The notes beneath the pieces were generated by a model, which did not search any database, had not been told where the DNA came from, and saw nothing but the letters and a program-made list of their open reading frames with translations. The translations under genes and the position numbers were made by a program. From assembly GCA_035764005.1 (NCBI GenBank), contig DASTZZ010000003.1, positions 1 through 64,000 on the forward strand: 64,000 bases of DNA, read 5' to 3'. This document shows, piece after piece, positions 1 to 12,600 of this stretch. This DNA is from Terriglobales bacterium (GTDB lineage: Bacteria; Acidobacteriota; Terriglobia; Terriglobales; Acidobacteriaceae). Position 1 is the stretch's first letter. Every line of letters starts with the position of its first letter.

Positions 1-1678
<1,678 letters not shown>

Positions 1679-1692
<14 letters not shown>

Positions 1693-2974
1693 CTACAAGT
1701 CCTTTTCTGTCCTTCCACCTGAGGGTTTGGCGCAGGCGGGATATTTGGGTGGCGCGTTCGGGATCGAGTTGGACGCGGGCTACGGCTTCGCTTATCAGCG
1801 CGGAGACGCAGCCGATCATGAGTCCGCAGATGGCGCACAGGGCGATGATGAGCAGGCGCTTGGGGCTCGATTTGCGGTCGGGCTCGGTGGCCTGGTCTAG
1901 TACCTGGATTACGGCGGCTTCGCGCGATTCGTCGATCTTGGCGGCTTCGTACTGTTTGGCCAGCAGCTCGAAGATGGTCTCGTAGTACTTGACGTCGCGC
2001 AGCTTGCGGACGTACTCGAGGCCGGCGCTGGGAATTTTGCCGGTGCTGACGATTGGGTCGCCGTCTCCGCCGCTGGCTTGGCCTTCGAGTTTGTGGAGCT
2101 GGTCGCGGAGTCCGGCTACCTGTTGCTCGACGATGATGCGCTGCGGGTTTTGCTCGGTCGCGAACGAGCGCATGGCCTGGAGTTGCACTTCTTTGGCCGC
2201 GACCTGCGCGCGAAGGTTTCCGATGGCCTCGATGACGGCTTTGGCCTGGCTGTCGAGCTGGATCATGCCGGTCTTCTGCTGCGTTTCTTTGAGCGCGACT
2301 TCGGCGTTGCTGAGGTCTTCCTTGGCCTGCTGGACTTGCTGCTCGAAGAAGAGGCGTCGCTGCGAGGCTTCGCCGATGGCCAGATGCTGCGTGACTTTGC
2401 GGAGCTCTTCGACGTAGGCGTTGGCCATGGCGGCGGCGCGCTTGGGATCTTTATCTTCGACCGAGATGGAGATTAGCCCTTCTTTTTCGGCGACTATGTC
2501 GCTGTATCCGGAGAGGTCTTTGCGCGTGTCGGAAAGACGCTTATCGCGGTAGGCGCTCATCAGATTGAATTGCTGGATGAGCGCGTCCTGGATGCTGCGG
2601 CTCTTGAGGATGCCTATATAGATGTCGCTGGGATTCTTCAGGCCGAGGCTGCTGCCGGCTAATGCGGCTAGCGGTCCCATGCCTCCGCCGGCTAGCTGGT
2701 TGAGGATCATTGATGATGCGGACTGCGACTGCTGTGGCGGCAGAATCTTCGTCGTCGCCGTGTAGCGGTTCGGCAGCAGCAGCGAGACGATCGCGGCAAG
2801 CACCGCCGCACCGAGAGTGACAGCAGCGATCAGGCGCTTGCGCTTCGCTAGGACGATGAGGAGATCGAGCAGGTCGATTTCGTCGTCGACCGGCGCGGGC
2901 ATTGGGCGCGGCTCGGCGATGCTCGTAGTGCGAGCCTCGTCGAGCAGTGGGTCGTGATGGAGTTGCGTTCCCAT
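1679..2974 (-). CDS. Wzz/GumC-type polysaccharide chain-length determinant
   Basis: A 431-residue inner-membrane polysaccharide co-polymerase. A cytoplasmic N-terminus (DDEIDLLDLLIVLAKRKR) precedes a membrane helix at about residues 50-70. A long periplasmic coiled-coil region follows (about 150-300, with FFEQQVQQAKEDLSNAEVALKE), then a proline-containing segment and a second membrane helix at about 375-395. No Walker motifs follow, so there is no fused tyrosine kinase. It should set chain length or couple export through the SLBB protein encoded just upstream. It lies between that exporter gene and the sugar-nucleotide genes, in the same orientation. Confidence 0.85.
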
Positions 2975-3017
2975 TATTAGTTACCGGCTTCTGGCTGCTG
3001 GCTTCCGGCTAAAGTTC

Positions 3018-5456
3018 TCATTTCAGCACGCTGATGGCTGCCGATCCTAATGCCAGTTGCGAAAAGATTTGCGTCCAGTCGCGGATCTGCAGCAGGCCGT
3101 TGCCGGTTTTGATCTTCTGCGGCATTACGATCGTATCTCCGGGCATCAGCTTGATCGATTCGAAGTTGCCGAAGAAGAGGCCGTGGTGCATCTGCTTGCT
3201 TTCGACTGAGCCGTCGGCACGCACGACGAACAGACGGCTCTTGTCGGCATCGCGAGTGCCGCCGCCGGCTTCGCTGAGGTAATCGTTGAGGCTGCGTCCG
3301 TCTTTGTAGATAAACGAATTCTGGTTGTAGACCGCGCCCAGCACTTCGACAGTCGCAGGTTTCGCCGGAATCGTGAGCTTGTCGCCGTCTTCGAGCGACA
3401 GCTCGGGCAAAGACGCGGCATTGTTGTCCCCCGGCTTAAGTCCCAAAACGATACGTCCGGTGGCTTGTGTCTCGCGCAGCTTTGCGAGCACGTTCTGTTG
3501 TGCCATGAGCTGCTGCTGGAATGCCATCTGTTCTTCCGGGCTGGCTTTGGCACTTTCTTGAGCCGCACGGTTGCGCAGTTGTTTGTCGAACTCGTCGCTC
3601 ACGCGCTGGAGTTCCTTCTGCTGCGCGACCCGCGTGGACTCGCGGCGGAAGTCGGAGGCGAATAAATAAGCGTTTGGTGTTAGCCCGCCGGCGCGCTCGA
3701 CCAGGTCACGAAGGTTCTCTCCGGGACCAACTCGATACACGCCTGCACGCTTTACCTCGCCTTCAAGCCAAACGAACTTCGTGCGCTTAGCGACGGGCAC
3801 AGCAAGATCATTTTGGGAAAAGATGGTGATCACGTCGCCGGCAACGAGCTGAAGATCGTCGGGAGACTGGCAGTCGGAGATCGCATGTCCCAGATTGAAA
3901 GGCAGCAGATGCGCCGTGAGATCTTCATGGTTCAACCGCTGCACGACTGCATAATCCCAATTCACTTCGGCTGGATTGCGCAGGAATTGCGTGCGGCGTT
4001 CATCGGTACTGTTTGACCAGCTGATCGGAGTGAGTGCGAGCGAGTTCTGCCGCATCCAGTAATCACGCTTGATGATCGCATCACGCGAGGGAATCAAATC
4101 GCAGACGCGCATGCCTTCGCGCCACGGATAACGACCAGGCTGCGCTACGTTCCCGCGCAGCGTGACAGCGTTCTCGAATCGCGGCGAGACAGAGAAGACT
4201 CGCAACACATCGCCGTCGTGCAGTTCACGTGTGGTTCCGTTTTTGTCGAGAGCGAACTCTTCCACCTTGCGGGTGGTGCGGTTCTCGATGCGTTCCAAAA
4301 CGGCACGGCTGCTATCCGCCGTGGTGTTCAGACCGCCGGCAATTTCCAGTTCTTCGGCAACGCTCGTCTTGTCCTTAATTTCGTAAATGGCCGGCATGTT
4401 CACGCTGCCTGCGATGGCGACTAGCTGTCCAACCGGCGGGATGTAGATCACGTCCCCGGGAAGCAGCGCGACGTCTTTCGATTTATCGCCGTTCAGCAGC
4501 AGGTCGTAAAGATCGAACTCGGAGACGACTTGATTCTTGCGCTTGAGTTGAATGTGGCGCATCGAGCCGGTTGCGTCTGGACCGCCTGAGGCGAACAGCG
4601 CGTTGACGAGCGTGCTCAATGAGCTGACCGTGTACGTGCCCGGATGCTTGGCTTGGCCGACAACGAAAACTTGAATGGAGCGTAGCTGACCCAGATTTAC
4701 ATTGAGGTCGAAGTTCTTGAAGATGCGCCCGACAGCGGTCTTGAGATACGGATTTACCTGCTCGTATTTCAAACCGGCAACCGTCACGCTGCCCACGCGC
4801 GGGAGGTAGATTTGTCCATTGCGATCGACGACGACGCGAGCGTCGAGATCGATCTGTCCCCATGCGCGAATGAGCAGTTCATCGCCAGGCCCGACGACGT
4901 AATCTGCCGGAACGGGAATGCGATCGACCGGAGCGAACGTGCTGGGCACGTTGTCGAAGAGATTGCGTCCGTAAATGGGAAGCCGTTGCCCGGTCGAGCT
5001 GTAAACAAACTTTTGAAATTCAGTTTGCGCTTCACGCGCCGGCTGCGAATTGCGGGGAGGGTACGTCAGCGAAAGGTCGAGAGGCTCGCTGGCGCTATTC
5101 GGAACTCCGTTCTCTTGTCCTTGTTGGAGATCGTCGTTGCGCTCGCCGGGAACCCGATAAGTGGGAATATTCTGCGTGTAGGTTCCGTAGTGACCGTTCT
5201 GATCAGCGCTGCGCGACGGATATCCCTGCGCCGATCGACGCCCGTATTGGGAAGCCTGATCCTGCGCCGAATCCTGGTCCTGCATAGACTGATCGTTCGC
5301 GTCCATGTCATCCGTCGAACCCGTGCTCTGCGAATTGATGGTGCAGTTTGGGCCATCGCACTGATTTGCGCTGCCGGAAGGAACACGCAGCGTTGTTTGT
5401 GCCGCGGCAAAACCGGTAAGGACTGCGGAGAGTACTAAGATTCGCTTCACAACCAT
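3018..5456 (-). CDS. SLBB-domain polysaccharide export protein (Wza-like)
   Basis: A large outer-membrane/periplasmic export protein. From the ATG at 5456 it has 812 residues and begins with a clear signal peptide (MVVKRILVLSAVLTGFAAAQ). That start is preferred over the ATG at 5492 (12 residues longer), which directly abuts the TetR stop and has no visible ribosome site. After a Gln/Asp/Ser-rich spacer comes the Poly_export domain (VPADYVVGPGDELLIRAWGQID). Repeated SLBB/soluble-ligand-binding units follow, e.g. FVVGQAKHPGTYTVS, VAIAGSVNMPAIYEI, VTLRGNVAQPGRYPW and VWLEGEVKRAGVYRV. It is much longer than E. coli Wza (about 380 residues) because of the extra SLBB copies. It probably forms the export channel with the downstream Wzz protein. 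Confidence 0.88.
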   Translation of the reverse strand: MVVKRILVLSAVLTGFAAAQTTLRVPSGSANQCDGPNCTINSQSTGSTDDMDANDQSMQDQDSAQDQASQYGRRSAQGYPSRSADQNGHYGTYTQNIPTYRVPGERNDDLQQGQENGVPNSASEPLDLSLTYPPRNSQPAREAQTEFQKFVYSSTGQRLPIYGRNLFDNVPSTFAPVDRIPVPADYVVGPGDELLIRAWGQIDLDARVVVDRNGQIYLPRVGSVTVAGLKYEQVNPYLKTAVGRIFKNFDLNVNLGQLRSIQVFVVGQAKHPGTYTVSSLSTLVNALFASGGPDATGSMRHIQLKRKNQVVSEFDLYDLLLNGDKSKDVALLPGDVIYIPPVGQLVAIAGSVNMPAIYEIKDKTSVAEELEIAGGLNTTADSSRAVLERIENRTTRKVEEFALDKNGTTRELHDGDVLRVFSVSPRFENAVTLRGNVAQPGRYPWREGMRVCDLIPSRDAIIKRDYWMRQNSLALTPISWSNSTDERRTQFLRNPAEVNWDYAVVQRLNHEDLTAHLLPFNLGHAISDCQSPDDLQLVAGDVITIFSQNDLAVPVAKRTKFVWLEGEVKRAGVYRVGPGENLRDLVERAGGLTPNAYLFASDFRRESTRVAQQKELQRVSDEFDKQLRNRAAQESAKASPEEQMAFQQQLMAQQNVLAKLRETQATGRIVLGLKPGDNNAASLPELSLEDGDKLTIPAKPATVEVLGAVYNQNSFIYKDGRSLNDYLSEAGGGTRDADKSRLFVVRADGSVESKQMHHGLFFGNFESIKLMPGDTIVMPQKIKTGNGLLQIRDWTQIFSQLALGSAAISVLK

Positions 5457-5492
5457 ATAAACGCCTTGCCTTGCTTCAAAGCTGGTTTGCAT

Positions 5493-6152
5493 TTAGTCGC
5501 CAATTAGAGAGCCCGCGTCGCTGGCAACCGCTTGCGATTCCATCGAACTGCGCAGCATGTTGAGCCAGAAACTGGAGTATGCGGAACTGGCTTCAGTAGT
5601 GGTCGCAAACGGCAGCTCGCGTCCGACAAAGAGCTGATACAAGCTGGAGTGCGAAATCACGGTGCCAACAAATGCGAGCGTCGCAATGTGAGGATCGATA
5701 CCGGCAATCGCGCCGCGTGCCGTGGCCCGCGTGAGATAGGCACTCACAGAATCGAAGATTCCGCCCAGATGTTTGCGATAGATTTCGTCGCTGCCTGGAA
5801 GTTCCAGAGCGGAGACGCACAGTAGACGCATCAGCTCGGGCTGCCCACAAATCAAATCGACCACAAATTGAAACAATTTGGGAAGAACTTCTGCAGGATC
5901 CTCGTCTCCCGCAAGCACGGCCTGCAGCTCGCGGCTGAGTTTAATCCGCGACAGGCGCGCCTCGAGCGCCGCCCAGAATAGTTCCTTTTTGGTTCCGTAA
6001 TAACGAAAGAGAGTGGTTTCATTCACGTCGGCCAGGTGCGCAATCTCGCGCGTGCTGGTGCCGCTGAATCCATGGCGCGCGAACAACAGCACGGCCGCTT
6101 CGAGGATGCGTACTTCAATTACGCTTTTCTGCTGATTTCGGGGGACGAGCAT
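5493..6152 (-). CDS. TetR/AcrR family transcriptional regulator
   Basis: A DNA-binding repressor of about 219 residues. The N-terminal helix-turn-helix is typical: RILEAAVLLFARHGFSGTSTREIAHLADVNETTLFRYYGTKKELF. The C-terminal ligand/dimer domain is not diagnostic. The frame extends 21 codons upstream to 6215, but this would overlap the NusG-like gene. The ATG at 6152, 7 nt after that gene's stop, is the likelier start. It sits between the antiterminator and the export gene on one strand, so it is probably cotranscribed and may control the polysaccharide operon or an unlinked target. Confidence 0.85.
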   Translation of the reverse strand: MLVPRNQQKSVIEVRILEAAVLLFARHGFSGTSTREIAHLADVNETTLFRYYGTKKELFWAALEARLSRIKLSRELQAVLAGDEDPAEVLPKLFQFVVDLICGQPELMRLLCVSALELPGSDEIYRKHLGGIFDSVSAYLTRATARGAIAGIDPHIATLAFVGTVISHSSLYQLFVGRELPFATTTEASSAYSSFWLNMLRSSMESQAVASDAGSLIGD

Positions 6153-6159
6153 CGAGCTT

Positions 6160-6747
6160 TCAGGCCAGTTTATGGCGGGCAAACGATGGAACGACGGCTT
6201 CGACATTGTCAGCATCCACCTCCACGGCGACGCTTTTCATGATCAGATCGAGAGAGAGCACAACGCGCAGCATTCCTTTTTTTCGCAACAGAATGCCTTC
6301 CATGCCTTCGAGCGTCCCGCTTTTGATCCGCACACGCTCACCCACTTTCAGATATGGATGTGGCTCACACTTGACGAAGGGCAGGGAAGAGCGCAGCGAC
6401 TGAATATCTGCTTCAGGCAGCGGGACCGGCTTGCCGGCCGAGCTGACCAATGAGAGCACTCCGGGGACTTCGAGCACCCGCACCCGTTCCCGCACTGGGA
6501 CACGTACAAAGACGTAGCTGGGGAAGAGCGGTAACTCGAGATTCATCTTGCAGCCGTTCTTCCAGAGGCGCTGTGTCTTATACAGCGGCAAAAACGCTTC
6601 GATGCTGCGCGTAGCGAAGTGCTCGGCGACGGCTTTCTCATGCCGCGTGGTCGTGTAGGCAGCGAACCACTGCGGGACGAGATGCAGCGCTTCGGAATTT
6701 TCACCGCCCGCTGTGGCCGTTCTAACGTTTTCGCCGATTTTGGACAT
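6160..6747 (-). CDS. NusG-like transcription antiterminator (RfaH/UpxY type)
   Basis: A specialised NusG paralogue, about 195 residues from the ATG at 6747 (a TTG at 6810 would add 21 residues). The NGN domain contains WFAAYTTTRHEKAVAEHF, FLPLYKTQRLWKNG and LELPLFPSYVFVRV. The C-terminal KOW motif reads VGERVRIKSGTLEGMEGILLRKKG. Such proteins travel with RNA polymerase through long surface-polysaccharide operons. Its place as the first gene of the exopolysaccharide cluster fits that role. The housekeeping nusG normally sits beside secE and ribosomal genes, which are absent here. Confidence 0.88.
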   Translation of the reverse strand: MSKIGENVRTATAGGENSEALHLVPQWFAAYTTTRHEKAVAEHFATRSIEAFLPLYKTQRLWKNGCKMNLELPLFPSYVFVRVPVRERVRVLEVPGVLSLVSSAGKPVPLPEADIQSLRSSLPFVKCEPHPYLKVGERVRIKSGTLEGMEGILLRKKGMLRVVLSLDLIMKSVAVEVDADNVEAVVPSFARHKLA

Positions 6748-7061
6748 AGCTTCGCTACCGTCACTTAGGACGTGCTTTTTGGAACTGCTGAAAAAATGGG
6801 TAAGGCTCAACCAAGGACTTCGCCGAACGCGGTTCGGCGGTGAGGGCCCAAGGTCGCCCCGGAAGATTAAAGAATTCTTAACGGAGCGAGTGCTTGCTGG
6901 TTATTTCTGACAAGCTGGAAAAAATGTAAGCTGCTGAAAGGTACACTGGCAAGCGAAAAGTGGCCTTTAAAGCTAAATGGATTATTACTTAAGGTATTCT
7001 GCCGGGGAACGTTCACCAATCTGGGAATTTAGATTCGAACAGGCGGAGAAGAACTGGTGCC
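6748..7061. other. Divergent intergenic region with hairpin
   Basis: A 314-base gap between the minus-strand NusG-like gene and the plus-strand PAP2-Wzi gene. It must hold both divergent promoters and any leader of the polysaccharide operon. The only clear structure is an 8-bp stem with a 3-nt loop at 6821-6839 (CGCCGAAC/GTTCGGCG), in the transcribed leader of the NusG-like gene. It is not followed by a T-run on either strand, so it is not a classical terminator. No convincing ORF is seen. Confidence 0.4.
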
Positions 7062-9599
7062 GTGACGGTGCTAGCCGCCTGTGACACAGCGAGTGCTTAC
7101 TCCGTTTCCTTATCTTCCTTTTTGCTACATGAGAAGGACAATTTGAATCAAGCTTGCAGAAAATTGAGCCGCTTCATTCGGCTTTCACGGGTTGCAATTT
7201 GCGCTCTGTTGATTGCGGCTACGGCAGCCGCGCAATCGCAAACAGCCGATCCGAGTTCGACTGCCGAAAACGAGAATACGGCAACGAACGCCATTGCCGG
7301 GGCTGGCAAGTCTTCCAAACCCAGCGGTCACGGCAGTGTTGCGGATGATGCAAAAAAGACATTCGAGGGATTCGCTTCCGACCAGAAGCGCATCTGGACT
7401 GCTCCGGCGCACCTGAAGATCTCCGACGCCGAATGGCTGGTGCCTACTGCGGGAATTGCTACTGGTCTGTTCATGACAGATCCGACTACCTCGCGCGAGT
7501 TGACCCGCAACAGCCACGTGGATGCGGCGGCAAAATTCTCCGATCTCGGTCTGGGCCTCTTCGTCGCGACCTCAGGCACGATGTATCTTGCCGGGCGGCA
7601 TCTCAACGATGACCATCTTCGCGAATCGGGACTTCTCTCTGCAGAAGCTGCCGCCGACACGTTCGTCGTCACGGACGCGCTCAAATACAGTTTGCGTCGC
7701 GAGCGTCCCGATGTGGATCGCGGCCAGGGAGCATTTTTTCAATCCGGTGGCACTTCATTTCCGTCAGGACATGCCAGCACGTCTTTCGCGATTGCGACTG
7801 TGATCGCGCACGAGTATCCCGGAGCGTTTAGCCAATTTGCCAGCTACGGATTGGCTACGGCGGTCAGCCTGGCTCGCGTGGGTGGGCAAAAACACTTCCC
7901 ATCTGATGTTTTTATCGGCGGCACACTCGGATATCTGATTGGCCGCAGCGTTTATAAGAACCATCACGATCCCGACGTGGACTACGGGACGTTCGAGCGC
8001 GCGTCGCTGCCGATACCGGCCGAGCGCATGAGTTCGACTTATATCGAACTGGATAGCTGGATTTATCCAGCGGTCGAGCAACTCGCGGCACTGAACGTGA
8101 TCGATTCCACCTTCGCCGGCATTCGCCCGTGGACCCGCATGGCAGTGTATTCGATGGTCTCGCGCGCCGAGGAGCCGCCGGAGGGTACCGAGGCCAGCAT
8201 TATTCTGAATGCCCTGCGCTCGGAGTTCCATCGTGAGGCTGAGCTGCGTGGAGGGCAGCCGAATAAGGCGATCTCCATCGATCGCGTGTACACACGCACG
8301 CAGTACATTTCCGGACCGCCATTGAACGATGGGTTCCACTTTGGGCAGACCATCGTCGACGACTTCGGCCGACCATTTGGGGAAGGTCTGCAGCAGATCA
8401 CCGGATTCGAGAGCCGCGCGGAAGCAGGCCGTTTCTCGTTCTTTGTCCGGGGTGAGTATCAGCACGCGCCGTCGGTTCCTGGTTACAGCGCGCAGGTGAA
8501 TCAGACGCTGGCCAGCATTGACGTGATTCCCGGCGAATCATTTAACGGTGTGCCGGAGCAGAATGTCTTTCGGCTGCTGGATACTTATGCTTCCTTCAAT
8601 CTGTTGAGCAACGAAATTTCAGTCGGCAAACAGACGTACTGGTGGGGACCCGACGACAGCACTTCGCTCATGCTGAGCAATAATGCGGCGCCGTTTTACG
8701 GTATCCGGCTGAATCGCACGTTCCCGCTATACATTCCCCTATTTTCGAGGCTATTTGGAACCATTCGCTACGACAACTTCTTTGGGCGTCTGTACGGAAA
8801 CCAATATCCGCCGGATCCATTCACCTTCGGACAGAAGATCATTCTGCAACCGACGAAGAATCTGGAAATCGGTTTTTCACGCAGCTCAATCTTTGCGGGA
8901 AAGGGACTCGAACCGCTGACGCTTGGCACTCTCTGGAAAACCGCCACCAGCGCGAGCAGTGGCACGAATACGGGATTCAATCCGCGCTTCACACCGGGCA
9001 CACGTCACGCCAACTTCGATATCCGCTATCGCCTGCCATTTCTGCGGAATTGGGTGACGGCGTACATCGATTCGTTCGTTCACGACGACGTATCGCCGGC
9101 GGACGCTCCTAATCGCGCTGCTCTTATGCCCGGCATCTATGTGAGCCACTTCCCAAAACTTTCAAATCTCGACCTTCACTTTGAGGGTGGGACGACTGAC
9201 ACGTTTCCTGCTGACCGCGCGGAAGGCGGAAATTTCTACTACTATGAAAGCCTTTATCGGGACAGTTACACCATCGAACGCAATCTGCTGGGCTCATGGA
9301 TCGGTCGCGAAGGCACTGGCGGCAAAGCTTGGGTGAATTACTGGCTGAATCCCGCGAGCAGCATTACGGCAGGTTTTCGAATGGTGAAGGTTTCTCAGTT
9401 CTTCATTCCACAAGGGGAAACCCAGCAGGACGCTTACGCTGCATTCAAGTATCGCTGGCAGAACGGCCTCGACCTGGAATTCATGATGCAGCACGAGCGC
9501 TGGGTAGCGCCCCTGCTGGCGTCAGGCCCGCAAAGCAACTTCACGACACAGGTACAGCTATCGTTCTGGCCTAAAGACTGGAAGCTGCAGAAGCACTGA
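7062..9599 (+). CDS. PAP2 phosphatase fused to Wzi-like outer-membrane barrel
   Basis: An exported protein of up to 845 residues. A signal/membrane segment at about 38-57 (VAICALLIAATAAAQ) is followed by a PAP2 acid-phosphatase domain. All three signature motifs are present: KYSLRRERP near 208, SFPSGH near 232, and RVGGQKHFPSD near 270. The C-terminal ~500 residues resemble the capsule-assembly Wzi barrel, with alternating aromatic strands, YTRTQYISGPPLNDGFHFGQT and a GKQTYWWGPDDSTS segment. It may remove phosphate from a lipid carrier or glycan while anchoring capsule at the surface; this role is inferred. The GTG at 7062 is the longest start. An in-frame TTG at 7143, 4 nt after GAAGGA, gives a more usual signal peptide. 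Confidence 0.8.
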   Translation: MTVLAACDTASAYSVSLSSFLLHEKDNLNQACRKLSRFIRLSRVAICALLIAATAAAQSQTADPSSTAENENTATNAIAGAGKSSKPSGHGSVADDAKKTFEGFASDQKRIWTAPAHLKISDAEWLVPTAGIATGLFMTDPTTSRELTRNSHVDAAAKFSDLGLGLFVATSGTMYLAGRHLNDDHLRESGLLSAEAAADTFVVTDALKYSLRRERPDVDRGQGAFFQSGGTSFPSGHASTSFAIATVIAHEYPGAFSQFASYGLATAVSLARVGGQKHFPSDVFIGGTLGYLIGRSVYKNHHDPDVDYGTFERASLPIPAERMSSTYIELDSWIYPAVEQLAALNVIDSTFAGIRPWTRMAVYSMVSRAEEPPEGTEASIILNALRSEFHREAELRGGQPNKAISIDRVYTRTQYISGPPLNDGFHFGQTIVDDFGRPFGEGLQQITGFESRAEAGRFSFFVRGEYQHAPSVPGYSAQVNQTLASIDVIPGESFNGVPEQNVFRLLDTYASFNLLSNEISVGKQTYWWGPDDSTSLMLSNNAAPFYGIRLNRTFPLYIPLFSRLFGTIRYDNFFGRLYGNQYPPDPFTFGQKIILQPTKNLEIGFSRSSIFAGKGLEPLTLGTLWKTATSASSGTNTGFNPRFTPGTRHANFDIRYRLPFLRNWVTAYIDSFVHDDVSPADAPNRAALMPGIYVSHFPKLSNLDLHFEGGTTDTFPADRAEGGNFYYYESLYRDSYTIERNLLGSWIGREGTGGKAWVNYWLNPASSITAGFRMVKVSQFFIPQGETQQDAYAAFKYRWQNGLDLEFMMQHERWVAPLLASGPQSNFTTQVQLSFWPKDWKLQKH

Positions 9600-9621
9600 T
9601 CGTGCATGAAGAATTCGCACA

Positions 9622-9656
9622 GAAAAAGCCGGTATCGAAGATGTTCGATACCGGCT
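9622..9656 (-). terminator. Intrinsic terminator of receptor gene A
   Basis: A perfect 13-bp stem (9627-9639 with 9644-9656, arm AGCCGGTATCGAA) around a GATG loop. On the minus strand it is followed by TTTTTC, as expected for a Rho-independent terminator 44 nt after the stop of the receptor gene. It lies between convergent genes and could also stop the plus-strand gene. The arm is nearly identical to the terminator at 14110-14142. Confidence 0.85.
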
Positions 9657-9699
9657 GATAAACAGGAGTTCGAAGCGTTCAGGTTCTCGAAAGTTATGG

Positions 9700-12600
9700 C
9701 TAGAAGTTCACGCGCAGCCCGAACTCCATCTGCCGCGGAGTGTTGAACTGCCCCGCCACCGTTCCAAAGGTGGACGAACTGCTTGCGTCCAGGTTTCCGG
9801 TTCCGGTGAAGTATCCGTTTGGATCCTCCGGTTGCATGTGGTTCAGGACATTCGTGAAGATGGTCGAGAACTCAACAGAGAAACGCTCAGAAACTCTGAA
9901 GTTCTTGCGCAAGCTCATGTCGAGGTTCCAATATGGGAATCCGCGGAAGATCCCATATCCGCCATTCTTGGAATCCAGTCCCAAAATAGGCATGCGAATC
10001 TTGCTCCATGCTGCTGCCGGATCACCGAAGAAGTTCAATCCCTTCCCTGAAGTTCCGATCCCATTGCATGAAGCCTTGTTCGATCCAGTGCAGACGTTGT
10101 AATGCAGCGAGCCGGTGCTCTGGCCAAGCGAGCCGTTCAGAATGCCGGTTTCGTTGCTGAAGAAGTTGACGGAATCGCCTTCGCCAAATGCTTCGCCGCC
10201 GCCGTTCGTGGTGTAAACCTGCATGGGCTCACCGCTGCCGGCTGCGAAGATTGGAGCGAACGTCCAACCACCTAGCACGTGGCCGAGGAAGCCAGACTGG
10301 TTTCTATAGAACGGAGGCTGATAGACGAAGAAGACGTTGTAGACGAATTTGCGATCGAACGGCTGCACGCCATACATTGCCGGTATATTGAAGGCATCGT
10401 CGGCGGTGTACTCGCTCGTTGCCTGGTAGACCGCGCCGGTTCCCAGCGCCTTCGACCACGTGAAGTTCTGTTGCATCGTCAATCCGTGCCACTGGTTCAT
10501 GCGCAAAGTAACGAATCCGGCGTTGTAATTACCGTAGCCGACACTGGCGTTGATGCCAACACCAGAGGTCAACTGTCCGTTAGCGCCGCAGGGCGTGGGA
10601 TCTGAGGACCCGGGACACGGTGCGGTTCCCGCCAGCGGCGTATTCAACATACTGCGTGGAAAGTTGAACCCACCGTTGTCCAGATCGCTGTACAGATCCC
10701 AGACATTTTGACCTTCAAAGCCGCTGAGTTCGCTATCCACAACCGCCGCTGTGCAGCTCGAGTATCCAGAGCAGAATCCGGGCTTCATCGCCGCTTCGAA
10801 AAACGCCTGCTTGGGAAGGCTGTTGATAAAGCTGGTGTATGCGGGATTGAGCGAACCATCGGTGAGCTTCTTGGCTGGAACGTTCGAACCGCATGCATCT
10901 ATAGAAACGTTGCATTTCAATGCGACTTCAACGCCTGCATAGGCTTTCGCGAAGCTCTGTCCGCCGAGCGTCATCATGTACGGCACGGCATTGATATTGA
11001 TCGGCAGATACTCGTGTGTGATCTTCCGGCCAATGTAGCCGAGTTCCATGATGAACTTCTGGGAAAGTTGTCGCTGGATGGTGAGTGTAAACGTATCGGT
11101 GACGTTGGGCCGGAAGTTCGGATCGAGTCCTTCTCCCGCACCAGCGGATTGGGCGTTAATTCCCGGAAAATCCGGTTGTACGAGTGTCTGCGAGGGAGCC
11201 GGACCTAGCGGCGCGGAGTTGCCGTCAACCCCAATGCGAAACGCATTCGCGGGATTCGACCCACTGCTGCCGGCACATGTGCCCCCAATTATTGGTCCAA
11301 TGCACTGTACAGGCTGGATCAAGCCGGTACCGAGCAATGGCACGAGGACGAGATCAACACCGTTGAGACGACCATAGATGCGTCCATATCCGCCACGAAT
11401 CACTGTGGCATCCCCACCGAATAGATGCCCGAACATACCGCTGGAGTCGAAGTGAGGGTTCCACGCCACCGCCACTCGAGGACTCCACTCCCCGTAGTAG
11501 GGGTTGTAAGGATACTTTGGATGACCTGCAGTGTTTCCCAATAAAGCGAAACCTACAGTCGGGTTGTAGACCTGCCCCTGCAAAGCTGCATCCGAGCGCG
11601 CTTTTATGTAAGCCTCTGTATCAATGGGCTTACCGCTGGCATCTACGACTTCAATCTGTTTCCCATTCTTCTCGACCGGCGGCAGTTCGAGCGTCCAGCC
11701 TAGACCATAAGTCACAGTCAGATTCGGTTTGATGTGCCAGGCGTCGGCTCCGTAAAAGTTATAGAACGGAATCGTGCTTTGGTCGAATGCGTGGGTGTTT
11801 GGTGGATTCAGCGTCAGATTCGATCCGCTGCGAGTGTATGCGGTCTGGGCGATGGAGACTATGCCAAGCACCGCTGCGTAGTCGCGTCCAAAATTCGTTG
11901 CTTGCGACGAGGTCAAGCAGTTAGGTTGAGGCGTTGAGGTCGGGCAAGGTGGCGGAAGAACAGTTGACATGTCGATTCCCGCTCCTGAACTCGAAGCGAG
12001 CCCGAGCTGGTAAACCGGCTGATAGTTGATACCGCCGCCGTTGTCACTGCGCTGGTGGAAGTCATAGTTGTGCTGATACGTCCCACCGAACTGGATGAGA
12101 TGGTTGCCGTGCAACCAAGTGACGTCATCGCGGAACATGTGATCGAGGCCGTCCCAGAAGCGAGTACGCACATCTTGGGTATCCACGTTGTAAGGAGAGA
12201 GGACGTTTGTTCCGGATTCGCCGAACGGCTCGAGTGCTCCGCCAAGTTGCGAGAACTGAGGCGTGTCTTCCTTGTCCGACCATGACCAGTAGTTGCGCAG
12301 GAAGCTGTAATGGAAGTCATTCGTGATGTTCGAGCTGATGTTCGTAGTTAAAGCGGCAACGTAGTACCACGGCTGCTGCGGTCTACTGGAAACCGACGCT
12401 GGAACTCCGAGCTGATCGCCTTGAAAGAAACCGCCTATATCGATCTGAGAGGTGCTCGCACGAGTCAACTTGTAATAACGATAGCTGCTCATGAGGTGCC
12501 ACTTGGAGCCGAAGTCATGATCTAACCGGGCAACAAAGAAATTGTCTCTCTGGGGAAGGGCGACATTGCCTTTAAATCCCTGGACGTTCGTTCCATCGCA

